Under the pieces are notes generated by a model that was not told where the DNA came from, did not search any database, and worked only from the letters and a program-made list of their open reading frames with translations. The position numbers and the translations under genes are program-made. A DNA stretch of 64,000 bases from Saprospiraceae bacterium (GTDB lineage: Bacteria; Bacteroidota; Bacteroidia; Chitinophagales; Saprospiraceae): the NCBI GenBank assembly GCA_019638385.1, contig JAHBTW010000022.1, forward strand, positions 1 through 64,000, read 5' to 3'. Shown here in pieces: positions 18,524 through 26,534 of the stretch. Each line of letters starts with the position of its first letter. Positions within the stretch are counted from its first letter, which is position 1.

Positions 18524-18561
18524 GGGGAGCGGCACAATCGCACCTGTTTGTATTTACGGTG

Positions 18562-19770
18562 TCATGACTGTATTTTTGTATCTCCTCTCCGGTGCAATTC
18601 CATCCGAATTCGGGCTAATTCGCGGCTCATCCGGCCGCCGGCGGAGGTGTTTTCGCGGGTGCGGCGAATGAGGTAGGGCACGACCTCCTGCACGGGGCCG
18701 TAAGGCAGGTATTTTTCCACATTGTAACCGGCGCGGGCCATGGTGTACGAAATGTTGTCGCTCATGCCGTAGAGTTGAGCGGTAGCCGTCATGGGGTGGC
18801 CGGGCGGAAGTTTGTATTGCGCCATGAGGGCGGCTTGCAGGCGGCAACTGTCTTCGTTGTGGGTGGCGTTGCACACATACATTTCATCAATGTGACGGAT
18901 GCAGAACTCCAATGCACGATTGTAGGCATTATGCGTGTCTTCAAGCGTGTTGTGAATGGGGTCGGGATAGCCCATAGCGGCGGCGCGGGCGCGCTCTTTT
19001 TCCATGTAGGCGCCGCGCACCAACTTCACGGCACAGCGGTAGCCGTGCTCGCGGGCATGTTCAAGCGAGGCTTCCAGAAAAGCGAGACGGTCTTTGCGGT
19101 ACATCTGTACAGCATTGATGACAATGGGTTGCTCCCGGTTGAAGCGCTCCGACATCGTCCACGCAATGCGATCAATAGCGCCCTGTATCCAACTGTGCTC
19201 TGCGTCAACATGAATCAGGATGCCGGCATTGTAAGCGGCTTGGCAAATCCGCTCCACGCGCCGAATTCCCTGCTGCCACTCGGCGTTTTCTGCTGCGTCC
19301 AAGCCTTCCATTCGATTTACTTTTTCCAACAAGGCAAAGCGAAACAACCCGCTGAGTTTCATACTCACGATGTGGATATAGCCGTCATCGGCGGCGTAGT
19401 CGAGGGTTTTCTGCAGGTGCTCAGCGCTGTGCTCAAAGTCCTCCTCTGTGGTTTTGGCTTCCACGCCGTAGTCGAGAATGGTTTTGATGTTGTACCGGCC
19501 GAGTTGCCGGATTACCGCTTTCACCTCGTCTATGGTTTCGCCGCCGCAAAACTGCCGATAGATGGTGTTTTTTACCAACCAACCTACGGGCAGGCGAAGC
19601 CGGAAAGCCCATTCAGCAAGCCTTGCGCCGATGTCCACCAATGCGGGGTTGTTCATCAGCGAAAAAAGGAGGTGGCTCCGCCGGAGTTCGCGGTCGCTTT
19701 TGTGTGCAAAGGCAAAGGCTGTATCTTCAAACGGAAGCGCTTCGACCGGTTTAGACATTACCTGATTCAT
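18562..19770 (-). CDS. Proline dehydrogenase
   Basis: A 402-residue single-domain proline dehydrogenase: a flavoprotein that oxidises proline to pyrroline-5-carboxylate and passes electrons to quinone. Seen in the sequence: the FAD-barrel strands with MKLSGL, VDAEHSW, LVRGAYMEKER and ATHNED, and the C-terminal YLPYGPVQEVVPYLIRRTREN motif typical of the family, including the substrate-binding Arg pair. It is not fused to a P5C dehydrogenase and no such gene is in the window. An alternative start (MSKP) lies 12 bases downstream. The convergent APC permease may supply substrate; that is inference. Confidence 0.95.
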   Translation of the reverse strand: MNQVMSKPVEALPFEDTAFAFAHKSDRELRRSHLLFSLMNNPALVDIGARLAEWAFRLRLPVGWLVKNTIYRQFCGGETIDEVKAVIRQLGRYNIKTILDYGVEAKTTEEDFEHSAEHLQKTLDYAADDGYIHIVSMKLSGLFRFALLEKVNRMEGLDAAENAEWQQGIRRVERICQAAYNAGILIHVDAEHSWIQGAIDRIAWTMSERFNREQPIVINAVQMYRKDRLAFLEASLEHAREHGYRCAVKLVRGAYMEKERARAAAMGYPDPIHNTLEDTHNAYNRALEFCIRHIDEMYVCNATHNEDSCRLQAALMAQYKLPPGHPMTATAQLYGMSDNISYTMARAGYNVEKYLPYGPVQEVVPYLIRRTRENTSAGGRMSRELARIRMELHRRGDTKIQS

Positions 19771-19875
19771 ACGGATGTATTTTATGCGCAGGTAAATTAG
19801 TCCGCCGGCAGCTATTGTGCAGTGACGATTGTCATGATCCTGGGGTGATTTATGGTCTGTTTTTGCCCTTATCTT

Positions 19876-21828
19876 TCACGGCTTTACTGCTATTACCATT
19901 TTTCGGTCGTAATCGCCGGTGATGACGGGCGACTGCTGATAGCCGGTGTAGGTGCGCACATTGGAGTGAACGTATTCGTACAGTTCTTGTATGGTGACCA
20001 ACTTATCTCCGTCGGCATCAGCTTCGCCTTTGAGGCCGCGAATGAGAAAATGACTGAATACGCCCTGCCGCAATCCGCTGGATTCGAGGGAAGTCTCCTC
20101 CGATTTGCTCGAAAGAAACAGCGCCGTGCCGCCTTCTGCTTTGGCCAATTGGTCGTAATAAGTGGCAATGAGTTGTTGCGAACTGCTGCCGCGCATGGCT
20201 AAAAGACTGCCCGAATGGCAGGCGTCCACGATACAGAGTTTGTAGCGGGCGCGACTGTTGCGCAGGGCTGCGGTGATATCCTCGTGGAAAAGTTTGTTGT
20301 CGAATCCGTCGAAATCGAACGGCAGGAAAGACCCTTTGAGGCCATGGCCGGAAAAATAGAGAACGACCATATCGTTGGGGCCGGCGCGGAAGAAGGTTTC
20401 GTTTATGGTGGTCAGAATGCGCTCGCGGGTGGCGTCTTCATCAATGAGAATGCGAATTTGGTCATCGGGTACGGCGCCGCCGCCGGGGCTTTTGAGGAAG
20501 GCGTAGAGCCGGTAGGCGTCGTCGTCGGTATAGCGGAGCGTGGGCATGTGATTGTACGAGGCCACGCCGATCACTACGGCCCACACTTTTGCCTGCGGAC
20601 GGGGCGGCTCAAATGGCTTAACAGGCGGTGGCGGAACGGGCGTAGGGGTGGGTTGGAGTGGGTTTTCGCCCAGCCATGCGCCATTTTTCCAATAACCGCT
20701 CACGGGCGTGCCGTCGGAGAGGTACAGGGTGCCGCGCCCGTTGAATGTGGCTTCAGCCATTTCGCCGATGTATTTTTCTCCGTTGGGGTACGTCACGGTA
20801 CCGCTGCCATGCGGGAGGTTATTGAGAAAGGTACCGGTGTATTTCGCTCCGTTTTTGAAGACATAAGTTCCTGTACCATTGAAACAATCGCCTTCTGTAC
20901 AGCGTACTTGCCCGGGAGAGAGCGCGGCGCCGGCAAATTCACCATTCTCCCAACGGCCGGTGAGTTGGGTGCCATCGGGTCGGAACAGAGTACCGTCACC
21001 GTGGGGCAAACCGACACTGAAACTGCCGGAGTAGCGGGAGTGATTGGCATATTGAAAATTGCCCTGGCCCTGGGGTTTTCCGCCCTGGAATGCGCCGTCG
21101 TAGCGGCTGCCGTCGGGATAGGCCATGGTGCCCGTACCGGAATAGCAATCGCCGGCGATACAACCGGACTGGATATCGGCAATGTCAATCCGTGATTCCT
21201 GCATCCGGATCAGGCCGTCTAAGAGGTTGCCGGTATCGTCAATGGGCTGGCCGCGTTCCCAGCGACCGGTCCGGCGGCTTCCGTCGGCATACGTTTTGGT
21301 ACCCGTGCCGTCGGGAAAGCGATTTTTCCACTCTCCGCTGTAGCGGCTTCCGTCGCTGTAGTCGCATACGCCGATGCCGTGTACCTCGCCGTTGCGAAAG
21401 TGGCCTATATAGACGGCGCCGCTGGGGAAAATATAGATGCCCTCGCCGTTGTCGCAGTCGCCGGAGATACAGCCTACGACGATGTTTCGCGGACGGAACT
21501 CGCTCTGCGGCCCGGCGGCTTGTTCTTCGCTCACGATTCTTCCCATACTCCACACGCCCCGAATGCGGCTGCCGTCAGGGAAAATCTGAATGCCTTTGCC
21601 GTTTTGGAGGCCGTTGAGCCACTCGCCCTGGTATTTTCGCCCGTCGGAATAGGCGCAGCTACCGGTGCCGGAGGGCACGCCGTTTTTAAACTGCCCCACA
21701 TATTTGGCGCCGCTGGGAAAGAGGTACACCCCGCTGCCGTTGAGGCAATTGCCCGACAGGCACTGTTGCCCGGAAAGGGAAATGGAAAAAATACACAGGC
21801 TGAGGAGAAGGATACAGGTCGTTTTCAT
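19876..21828 (-). CDS. Periplasmic MORN-repeat caspase-like protein
   Basis: A 650-residue exported protein; the start at 21828 was chosen because it opens a signal peptide (MKTTCILLLSLCIFSISLSG). Residues 22-390 hold about 12 MORN repeats arranged as four modules of three. Each module starts with a Cys pair of form CxxGxC (Cys23/28, 120/125, 223/228, 310/315) followed by G-x-G-x-Y. A Pro-rich hinge (about 390-412) leads to a caspase-like peptidase C14 domain with catalytic His495 (YFSGHG) and Cys537 (VDACHSG). An acidic DADGD loop (604-608) resembles an EF-hand. MORN repeats bind lipid or protein in other systems. The Cys pairs suggest disulfides and thus the periplasm; substrate and trigger are unknown. 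It is a single gene with no obvious partner. Confidence 0.87.
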   Translation of the reverse strand: MKTTCILLLSLCIFSISLSGQQCLSGNCLNGSGVYLFPSGAKYVGQFKNGVPSGTGSCAYSDGRKYQGEWLNGLQNGKGIQIFPDGSRIRGVWSMGRIVSEEQAAGPQSEFRPRNIVVGCISGDCDNGEGIYIFPSGAVYIGHFRNGEVHGIGVCDYSDGSRYSGEWKNRFPDGTGTKTYADGSRRTGRWERGQPIDDTGNLLDGLIRMQESRIDIADIQSGCIAGDCYSGTGTMAYPDGSRYDGAFQGGKPQGQGNFQYANHSRYSGSFSVGLPHGDGTLFRPDGTQLTGRWENGEFAGAALSPGQVRCTEGDCFNGTGTYVFKNGAKYTGTFLNNLPHGSGTVTYPNGEKYIGEMAEATFNGRGTLYLSDGTPVSGYWKNGAWLGENPLQPTPTPVPPPPVKPFEPPRPQAKVWAVVIGVASYNHMPTLRYTDDDAYRLYAFLKSPGGGAVPDDQIRILIDEDATRERILTTINETFFRAGPNDMVVLYFSGHGLKGSFLPFDFDGFDNKLFHEDITAALRNSRARYKLCIVDACHSGSLLAMRGSSSQQLIATYYDQLAKAEGGTALFLSSKSEETSLESSGLRQGVFSHFLIRGLKGEADADGDKLVTIQELYEYVHSNVRTYTGYQQSPVITGDYDRKMVIAVKP

Positions 21829-22233
21829 GTAGATAGTTTGTTCATCAGCGTTAGCGCAGCGCCTCAAAATATCCTTGCCGCAAAAAGATGCCAACCGGCC
21901 GGTTTTTTTATTGATGAGAGCACTACGAATGCAAAGTAAAGTAATAAAATCTACTTTTGAAGACGCAAAAACATATACGCAATGTATAAAACACACCTAA
22001 TGTAGCTGTTATTGCTCTTGTGCAAGGGCTTACCGGCCGCGCCGGCGGCAGTCCGGTACAATCGCATATAAACCTGCGATTCGTATGATTTTCAATGATT
22101 TTTCAGCGGCCGAATCTGTGATAATCCTGTAATCTCTGCATAATAATTTTAGCGATACAAAGTGATATTTAACAACCATTTAATTGAAAATCAATTAGAT
22201 ACAACAAAAAGTGCGTTAGTCTTGTCATTAAGA
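21829..22233. other. Structured spacer upstream of MORN-caspase gene
   Basis: 405 bases without a supported gene. The minus-strand start region of the caspase gene is at the left end. Seen: an aaccggccggtt palindrome followed by seven T (about 21894-21912); a GC-rich part near 22030-22057 with TACCGG/CCGGTA ends; and a 7-bp stem aatcgca/tgcgatt near 22060-22081. These could be a terminator and small RNA-like folds. Nothing was recognised as a known RNA. Confidence 0.4.
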
Positions 22234-22914
22234 CTATAATCTGGCATGTAGTAGCTTTTGTACAGATAATTCGGCGAAGAAGGGCAAGGTGGGATTGTGT
22301 TGGAAATCCTGTCCGTACTGTTTGCCAAGGTGGAGAAATACATTCCAGGAACCCGGAGACCAATGCGCTCTTGCCCCAAACTTGAAGTTGCCGCCCGATG
22401 CGCCGTACCAACCGTCGCGAATGCCGGGATAAGATTCTTTGAGCGAGCCGTGTTTGAGGTGGGTGGCAAATGACCGGTCGTAATGGGCCGTTGCCGTCAG
22501 GCCCCAGGCCGCCTTCACATGCCCAAAGGCAAGCGATACATTGGTGCCGGCGCTGTACATTCGGGCCAACGGCGATTCATATCTTCTAAGAATAAAGGCA
22601 GGTTTGAGCGCCAATGAAAAAGCGCCGGACTTCCACAGCTCGGCTTGTATGCCGGTTCGCCATTTCCAATCGTCCAAAATTTCGCGGCCGAAGGACGCCG
22701 TGAATTCCGTTCCGATTACGAGCGGCCTGCGCCCCGTCCTTAACACATACCCATAGGACACGCCGTAATAAGAACTGTAATCGGCGCCAAACGCAGCGGA
22801 TACCAAATGGTTGGCATTTTCATCCAACGCCCGCCAATTGACTTCTTGTGCAAACAATTCGCTTTGAGCCGTCAGCAAAAGCGACATCAATAAGATCAGA
22901 TAACTCCTGTTCAT
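22234..22914 (-). CDS. Probable outer membrane beta-barrel protein
   Basis: A 226-residue exported protein. It has a signal peptide (hydrophobic residues about 5-20, ending LFAQ) and then alternating hydrophobic and polar beta strands rich in Tyr, Trp and Gly (SYGYVLRTGRRPLVIGTEFTASFG, AAWGLTATAHYD). It ends with aromatic and basic residues, a pattern typical of small barrels. The start codon overlaps the stop of the upstream alpha/beta hydrolase gene by four bases (ATGA), which suggests translational coupling. With the AraC-type regulator further upstream it may form a single regulated unit. Function is unknown. Confidence 0.72.
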   Translation of the reverse strand: MNRSYLILLMSLLLTAQSELFAQEVNWRALDENANHLVSAAFGADYSSYYGVSYGYVLRTGRRPLVIGTEFTASFGREILDDWKWRTGIQAELWKSGAFSLALKPAFILRRYESPLARMYSAGTNVSLAFGHVKAAWGLTATAHYDRSFATHLKHGSLKESYPGIRDGWYGASGGNFKFGARAHWSPGSWNVFLHLGKQYGQDFQHNPTLPFFAELSVQKLLHARL

Positions 22915-23897
22915 TTCAGTTCATTTAAATAGGTGAGTGATACGGGGTACAAGCCGGCCCATCCGAAGTGCAGCATTTCGTGGCCGGTTTGCGCTATCAT
23001 TTTTATTTCAACATGAGGAAAAGGAGCGGCAACCGTTTCTGCCCATTGCCGGCCGTAGGCTTCGTTGTATTCGCTGTACAGGAAGAGTACCTTGGGTGTA
23101 AACTGATGGAGCTGCGTTGTAAAATCGAAGCCGTAGCGATCTGCATTATCAATTAAAGCCTCAAAAGCGACTGCGCCGTTTCGCCAAAAAGGATACGGAC
23201 CGGCATTGCCGATCACATTGCCCGGAGCATTTTCATAATTGGAAAAGAAGGATGCCTTGTAGTCCAGCACCTCGTGTTCGGAGCGGCCGGCAAGGATCTG
23301 TTCGGGAAAGATGGCGTCATTGAGCGCTTCGGAAAAGAACCGGATTGAGTTCGATCGGCTCAGGTACTCGCCGGTCTGCGTCCAGGTGAACCCGCCCGGT
23401 TCTGCCAACACGGCCCCGCTGATCTTTCCGGGATGTTGATTGATGTACCCTGCCGCCAGCATAGCGCCCCAGGAATGCCCCATGAGAAATACCTTTTGGG
23501 AGTCGTGTATCTGGAAGTGACTTATCAGCGCATCCAAATCATCTATAAAAAGCTGCACGGCATCCGCTCCTTCGTATCGGTTTTTATCTTCCCGTTTCGA
23601 CAGGCCGGAGCCGCGCTGATCGTAGAATACGACATAAAACCCGGCCTCGGCAAAACGCCGGGCTTGCAGCAGGGAGCGAAAATCGCCGCCCGGCCCGCCG
23701 TGCAGCATCACGAGCAATGGGTCCGAGGAGGCGCCGTAGCTTTGTACATGAAGGAGCGTTCCGTTGATGGCCAGAGCAGGAAGGTCGGGGTCTTGGTCCA
23801 CCGTGAGCGGCACCAATGCGCCCGGGCTTGCCCAGTCTTCCAGTTGGCAGGACGCGAGCAGCAATCCCGACAATAATGCGAATGTGATTTTATACAT
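22911..23897 (-). CDS. Lipoprotein alpha/beta hydrolase (S33-like)
   Basis: A 328-residue hydrolase. The start at 23897 was chosen because it opens a lipoprotein signal (MYKITFALLSGLLLASC, with Cys17 the lipidation residue); the frame continues upstream without any sign of a better start. The catalytic domain has the oxyanion HGGPGG motif, YDQRGSGLSKR, the nucleophile elbow GHSWG, a late Asp/Glu region (FLYSEYNE) and the His in QTGHEM. This resembles proline iminopeptidases of family S33, but related esterases share these motifs. As a lipoprotein it acts in the envelope. It overlaps the barrel gene by four bases and follows the AraC gene after 87 bases. Confidence 0.87.
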   Translation of the reverse strand: MYKITFALLSGLLLASCQLEDWASPGALVPLTVDQDPDLPALAINGTLLHVQSYGASSDPLLVMLHGGPGGDFRSLLQARRFAEAGFYVVFYDQRGSGLSKREDKNRYEGADAVQLFIDDLDALISHFQIHDSQKVFLMGHSWGAMLAAGYINQHPGKISGAVLAEPGGFTWTQTGEYLSRSNSIRFFSEALNDAIFPEQILAGRSEHEVLDYKASFFSNYENAPGNVIGNAGPYPFWRNGAVAFEALIDNADRYGFDFTTQLHQFTPKVLFLYSEYNEAYGRQWAETVAAPFPHVEIKMIAQTGHEMLHFGWAGLYPVSLTYLNELK

Positions 23898-23984
23898 GCG
23901 TTTATTTTTCCGGCAAAGAACGTCCGGAAAGCCGCGCGTGTCGTCCGCGCGTATAAGCGCGCACCACAAGTGGATGCGATTGGG

Positions 23985-25097
23985 TCATTTGGAACGGCCG
24001 GGGTCAAAATACTCGGAAGGCGTTTGACCGGTTTGGAGTTTGAAATATTTGTTGAAGGTGGATTTGGCATTGAATCCGCAATCGTACGCGAGTGCCAGCA
24101 AGGTGTATTTTTTATTTTTGGGGAGGGCGGCAACGACTAAAAATTCCTCAATGCGCCGGCTGTTGATGTAGTGGTGGAAGTTGTTGCCGGTCATGGAGTT
24201 GACCACCTGCGACAACTGCCCGGGAGGCACTCCGAGCAACTCGGCGAGATCATTGAGCGTATGGTCGCTGTTCTGAAAAGGCTTTTCTACTTGCATCAGC
24301 GCTTCGAGGCGCGCCATCATGCCTTGCGCCTCCTCTTCCCGGAGGCCGGTTTTGGCATACTTTTCCGGCCGGACCGGGTTAAGCGCAGGGGCTGCGTAGT
24401 GTTGCGTCTCCGCAAGCGGCGCTATCCCGTGATTGGAATAAAATACCGGTACCTGATTGATGCCGAAAAAACCGATGAACAACACAAAGCACACCACGCC
24501 TCCAAAAATAACAGGGTCGTCGAAAAAAGCAGACAGCCCCCATATTGCTCCCAGCCCCGCCGCCAAATACTCCAACCATTTCAGCAATTTGTGATCGCTG
24601 TTGGAGAAGGTATTCAACACCTTGCGGCGGTACCGCCGTATTTTCACCACCACGGCAACGGAATAGGCAAACCCCGATACCAAAATGATAAGAAGCTGAA
24701 TGGCCGAATACCATTCAAAGCCCCGGCCTCCATGCTGAAACACGGCCACTTTTTCCGACCCGGATAAGCTGAGGAAAGGAATGCAAAGCGCTACCAGCAG
24801 TATAAATGGCAACAGCAATGCCGGCGCCCATCTTTTTTTGAGAATACCGCTGCCGGTCAGTTCTGCGGTATATGCATACAGGAACACCCCGTGCAATACC
24901 GGCAACGGCAACATCCATCCTAATATAAAAGGATACGCATAGCTGCCCCCCGTGAAGTGAAGATAGAAAAGCAATAAATGAATGACCAATACGCCCATCC
25001 AGACAAGCAGGACATAGTCAGGCCCGGTTTTACCTTTCTTTAGCAGGATTAAGATGCACAGGAAAAAAGCGATGGCAAGCCCTCCTAAATAGATCAT
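23985..25097 (-). CDS. AraC family regulator with membrane sensor domain
   Basis: A 370-residue protein. The first ~210 residues form about seven membrane segments (MIYLGGLAIAFFLCILILL onwards). After a linker, residues about 265-365 are an AraC-type DNA-binding domain with two helix-turn-helix units (TLNDLAELLGVPPGQLSQVVNS, written in parts: TLNDLAELLG and FHHYINSRRIEEF; then LALAYDCGFNAKSTFNKYFK). This architecture is common in Bacteroidota and senses an unknown ligand at the membrane. It lies at the head of the minus-strand set with the hydrolase and barrel genes, so it may control them; the 87-base gap could hold a separate promoter. A 12-codon frame overlaps its start (ATGA) and is not called. 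Confidence 0.9.
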   Translation of the reverse strand: MIYLGGLAIAFFLCILILLKKGKTGPDYVLLVWMGVLVIHLLLFYLHFTGGSYAYPFILGWMLPLPVLHGVFLYAYTAELTGSGILKKRWAPALLLPFILLVALCIPFLSLSGSEKVAVFQHGGRGFEWYSAIQLLIILVSGFAYSVAVVVKIRRYRRKVLNTFSNSDHKLLKWLEYLAAGLGAIWGLSAFFDDPVIFGGVVCFVLFIGFFGINQVPVFYSNHGIAPLAETQHYAAPALNPVRPEKYAKTGLREEEAQGMMARLEALMQVEKPFQNSDHTLNDLAELLGVPPGQLSQVVNSMTGNNFHHYINSRRIEEFLVVAALPKNKKYTLLALAYDCGFNAKSTFNKYFKLQTGQTPSEYFDPGRSK

Positions 25098-25526
25098 TGT
25101 CCGTCTTTGAGTTTTTTGAGCGTATCGTTCATACGTTGAATAATTTGGCTTTCAGAGTTTTAACAAAAAAATGGGCATAGCGCCCGACGTTGCGATTGCC
25201 AAAAATACTCGCCGGAGGACAAACGACCCAAAAAATCGGTCAGAACACGCCATGCCCTGTAATCAGGATTCTATTCGAAACGGCGCCCGATGCCATCATC
25301 GTTACAAGATTTAGATTGTTTTATATGCAAAACAAAAACAACAAAAAGTTGGCTTGTGGATAACTTTTTTGGTTAAAATTTTGCAGGAACGGGATGCTGT
25401 ATTACTTTTGGCCTGCTAAGATAGTACGGACAAAGACAAAAAGAAAGATTTCAATTCGTAATACGCTGCGATGCGTGCTACACAAACATTTGAAAATCAA
25501 TTTGTTCGGCTAAGATCTAAAAGCTC
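25098..25526. other. Divergent spacer between AraC and M23 genes
   Basis: 429 bases. The right part is the M23 promoter region. The rest contains AT-rich sequence with no gene or clear hairpin. The start of the AraC-type gene lies at the left edge, so regulation of that gene may also sit here. Confidence 0.5.
25379..25410 (+). promoter_or_regulatory. Full Bacteroidota promoter for M23 gene
   Basis: TTTTG at 25379-25383 as the -33 element, 19 bases of spacer, then TACTTTTG at 25403-25410 as the -7 box. This matches the housekeeping consensus TTTG-N19-TAnnTTTG exactly. The start codon follows 117 bases later, so the leader is long. Confidence 0.8.
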
Positions 25527-26510
25527 ATGAGGAAAGAAAAGTTTGTTTACAACACGCACACGCTCCGATATGAAAAAGTGGTGCAACCGTGGAGCGCGAT
25601 AATTTTGAGAATTTTCGGTTTTGTTTGTGCCGCATTGGTGACCGGATTCGTCTTTACGTTGGTTTCCCATCGTTTTTTCCCATCTCCTAAAGAGAAAGCG
25701 TTGCTCAACGAAATTCAGCAGCAAAAAGCATTGCTCACAACGGCTTCCGATGAGTTGGATCGGCTGCGCGAGCAAATGGCCGGCTTAAAAGAGCGCGACG
25801 GGTATGCCTATCGCATGATTTTCGGCATGGATCCCATTGATGACGCCGTCTGGGAAGGCGGTATCGGCGGTCATGATGCTTATGATAAATTGCGCGAGTA
25901 CCGCAACTCCGGCGAAGCCATGGCAGAAGTCCAGCAAAAGATTGACAAAATGAAACGCCAAATGGTATTGCAGTCCAAATCGCTGGATACCATTATGAAT
26001 ATGGCTACGGCCAAAGAAAAAATGCTGGCCTCCATGCCGTCTATCAAGCCGGTGCGCTCCGATAAGCTCAACCGCGGTGTGACGTTGCTTTCCGGCTTCG
26101 GCTATCGCATTCACCCCATTTTCAAAGTACCGAAAATGCACACCGGTATAGATTTTTCTGCACCTAAAGGCACGCCCATACAGGCTACCGGCGCAGGCAC
26201 TGTGGTGGAAACGGAAAGCAAAGGAAGCGGCTACGGCCTGTGCGTGACCATTGACCACGGCTACGGCTACAAAACACTGTACGCCCACATGAGTAAGATC
26301 AACGTGAAAGTGGGCCAAAAAGTAGTGCGCGGTCAGTCCATCGGCTTGGTGGGCGACACCGGTACTTCTACCGCGCCGCACTGCCACTACGAAGTCATTT
26401 ACAAAGGCAACAAGGTCAACCCCATTCACTATGTGATGGACGGCCTCTCTCCGCAAGAATACCAGGCATTGGTGAAGGCATCTGAAACGGCCAACCAATC
26501 CTTTGACTAA
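25527..26510 (+). CDS. M23 family peptidoglycan endopeptidase
   Basis: A 327-residue membrane-anchored LytM-type protein. A short cytosolic head is followed by one membrane segment (about 23-47), a coiled-coil region (about 55-90 and 130-160), and a C-terminal zinc peptidase domain (about 185-305). All metal ligands are present: His205 and Asp209 (MHTGIDF), and His285-x-His287 (HCHYE). Such proteins cut or help cut peptide cross-bridges in peptidoglycan, in cell division or growth. Its own promoter (25379-25410) and terminator (26556-26585) make it a single-gene unit, apart from possible read-through to the CapA-like gene. Confidence 0.92.
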   Translation: MRKEKFVYNTHTLRYEKVVQPWSAIILRIFGFVCAALVTGFVFTLVSHRFFPSPKEKALLNEIQQQKALLTTASDELDRLREQMAGLKERDGYAYRMIFGMDPIDDAVWEGGIGGHDAYDKLREYRNSGEAMAEVQQKIDKMKRQMVLQSKSLDTIMNMATAKEKMLASMPSIKPVRSDKLNRGVTLLSGFGYRIHPIFKVPKMHTGIDFSAPKGTPIQATGAGTVVETESKGSGYGLCVTIDHGYGYKTLYAHMSKINVKVGQKVVRGQSIGLVGDTGTSTAPHCHYEVIYKGNKVNPIHYVMDGLSPQEYQALVKASETANQSFD

Positions 26511-26534
26511 TTTTACAACCAGTCAAAATATACT

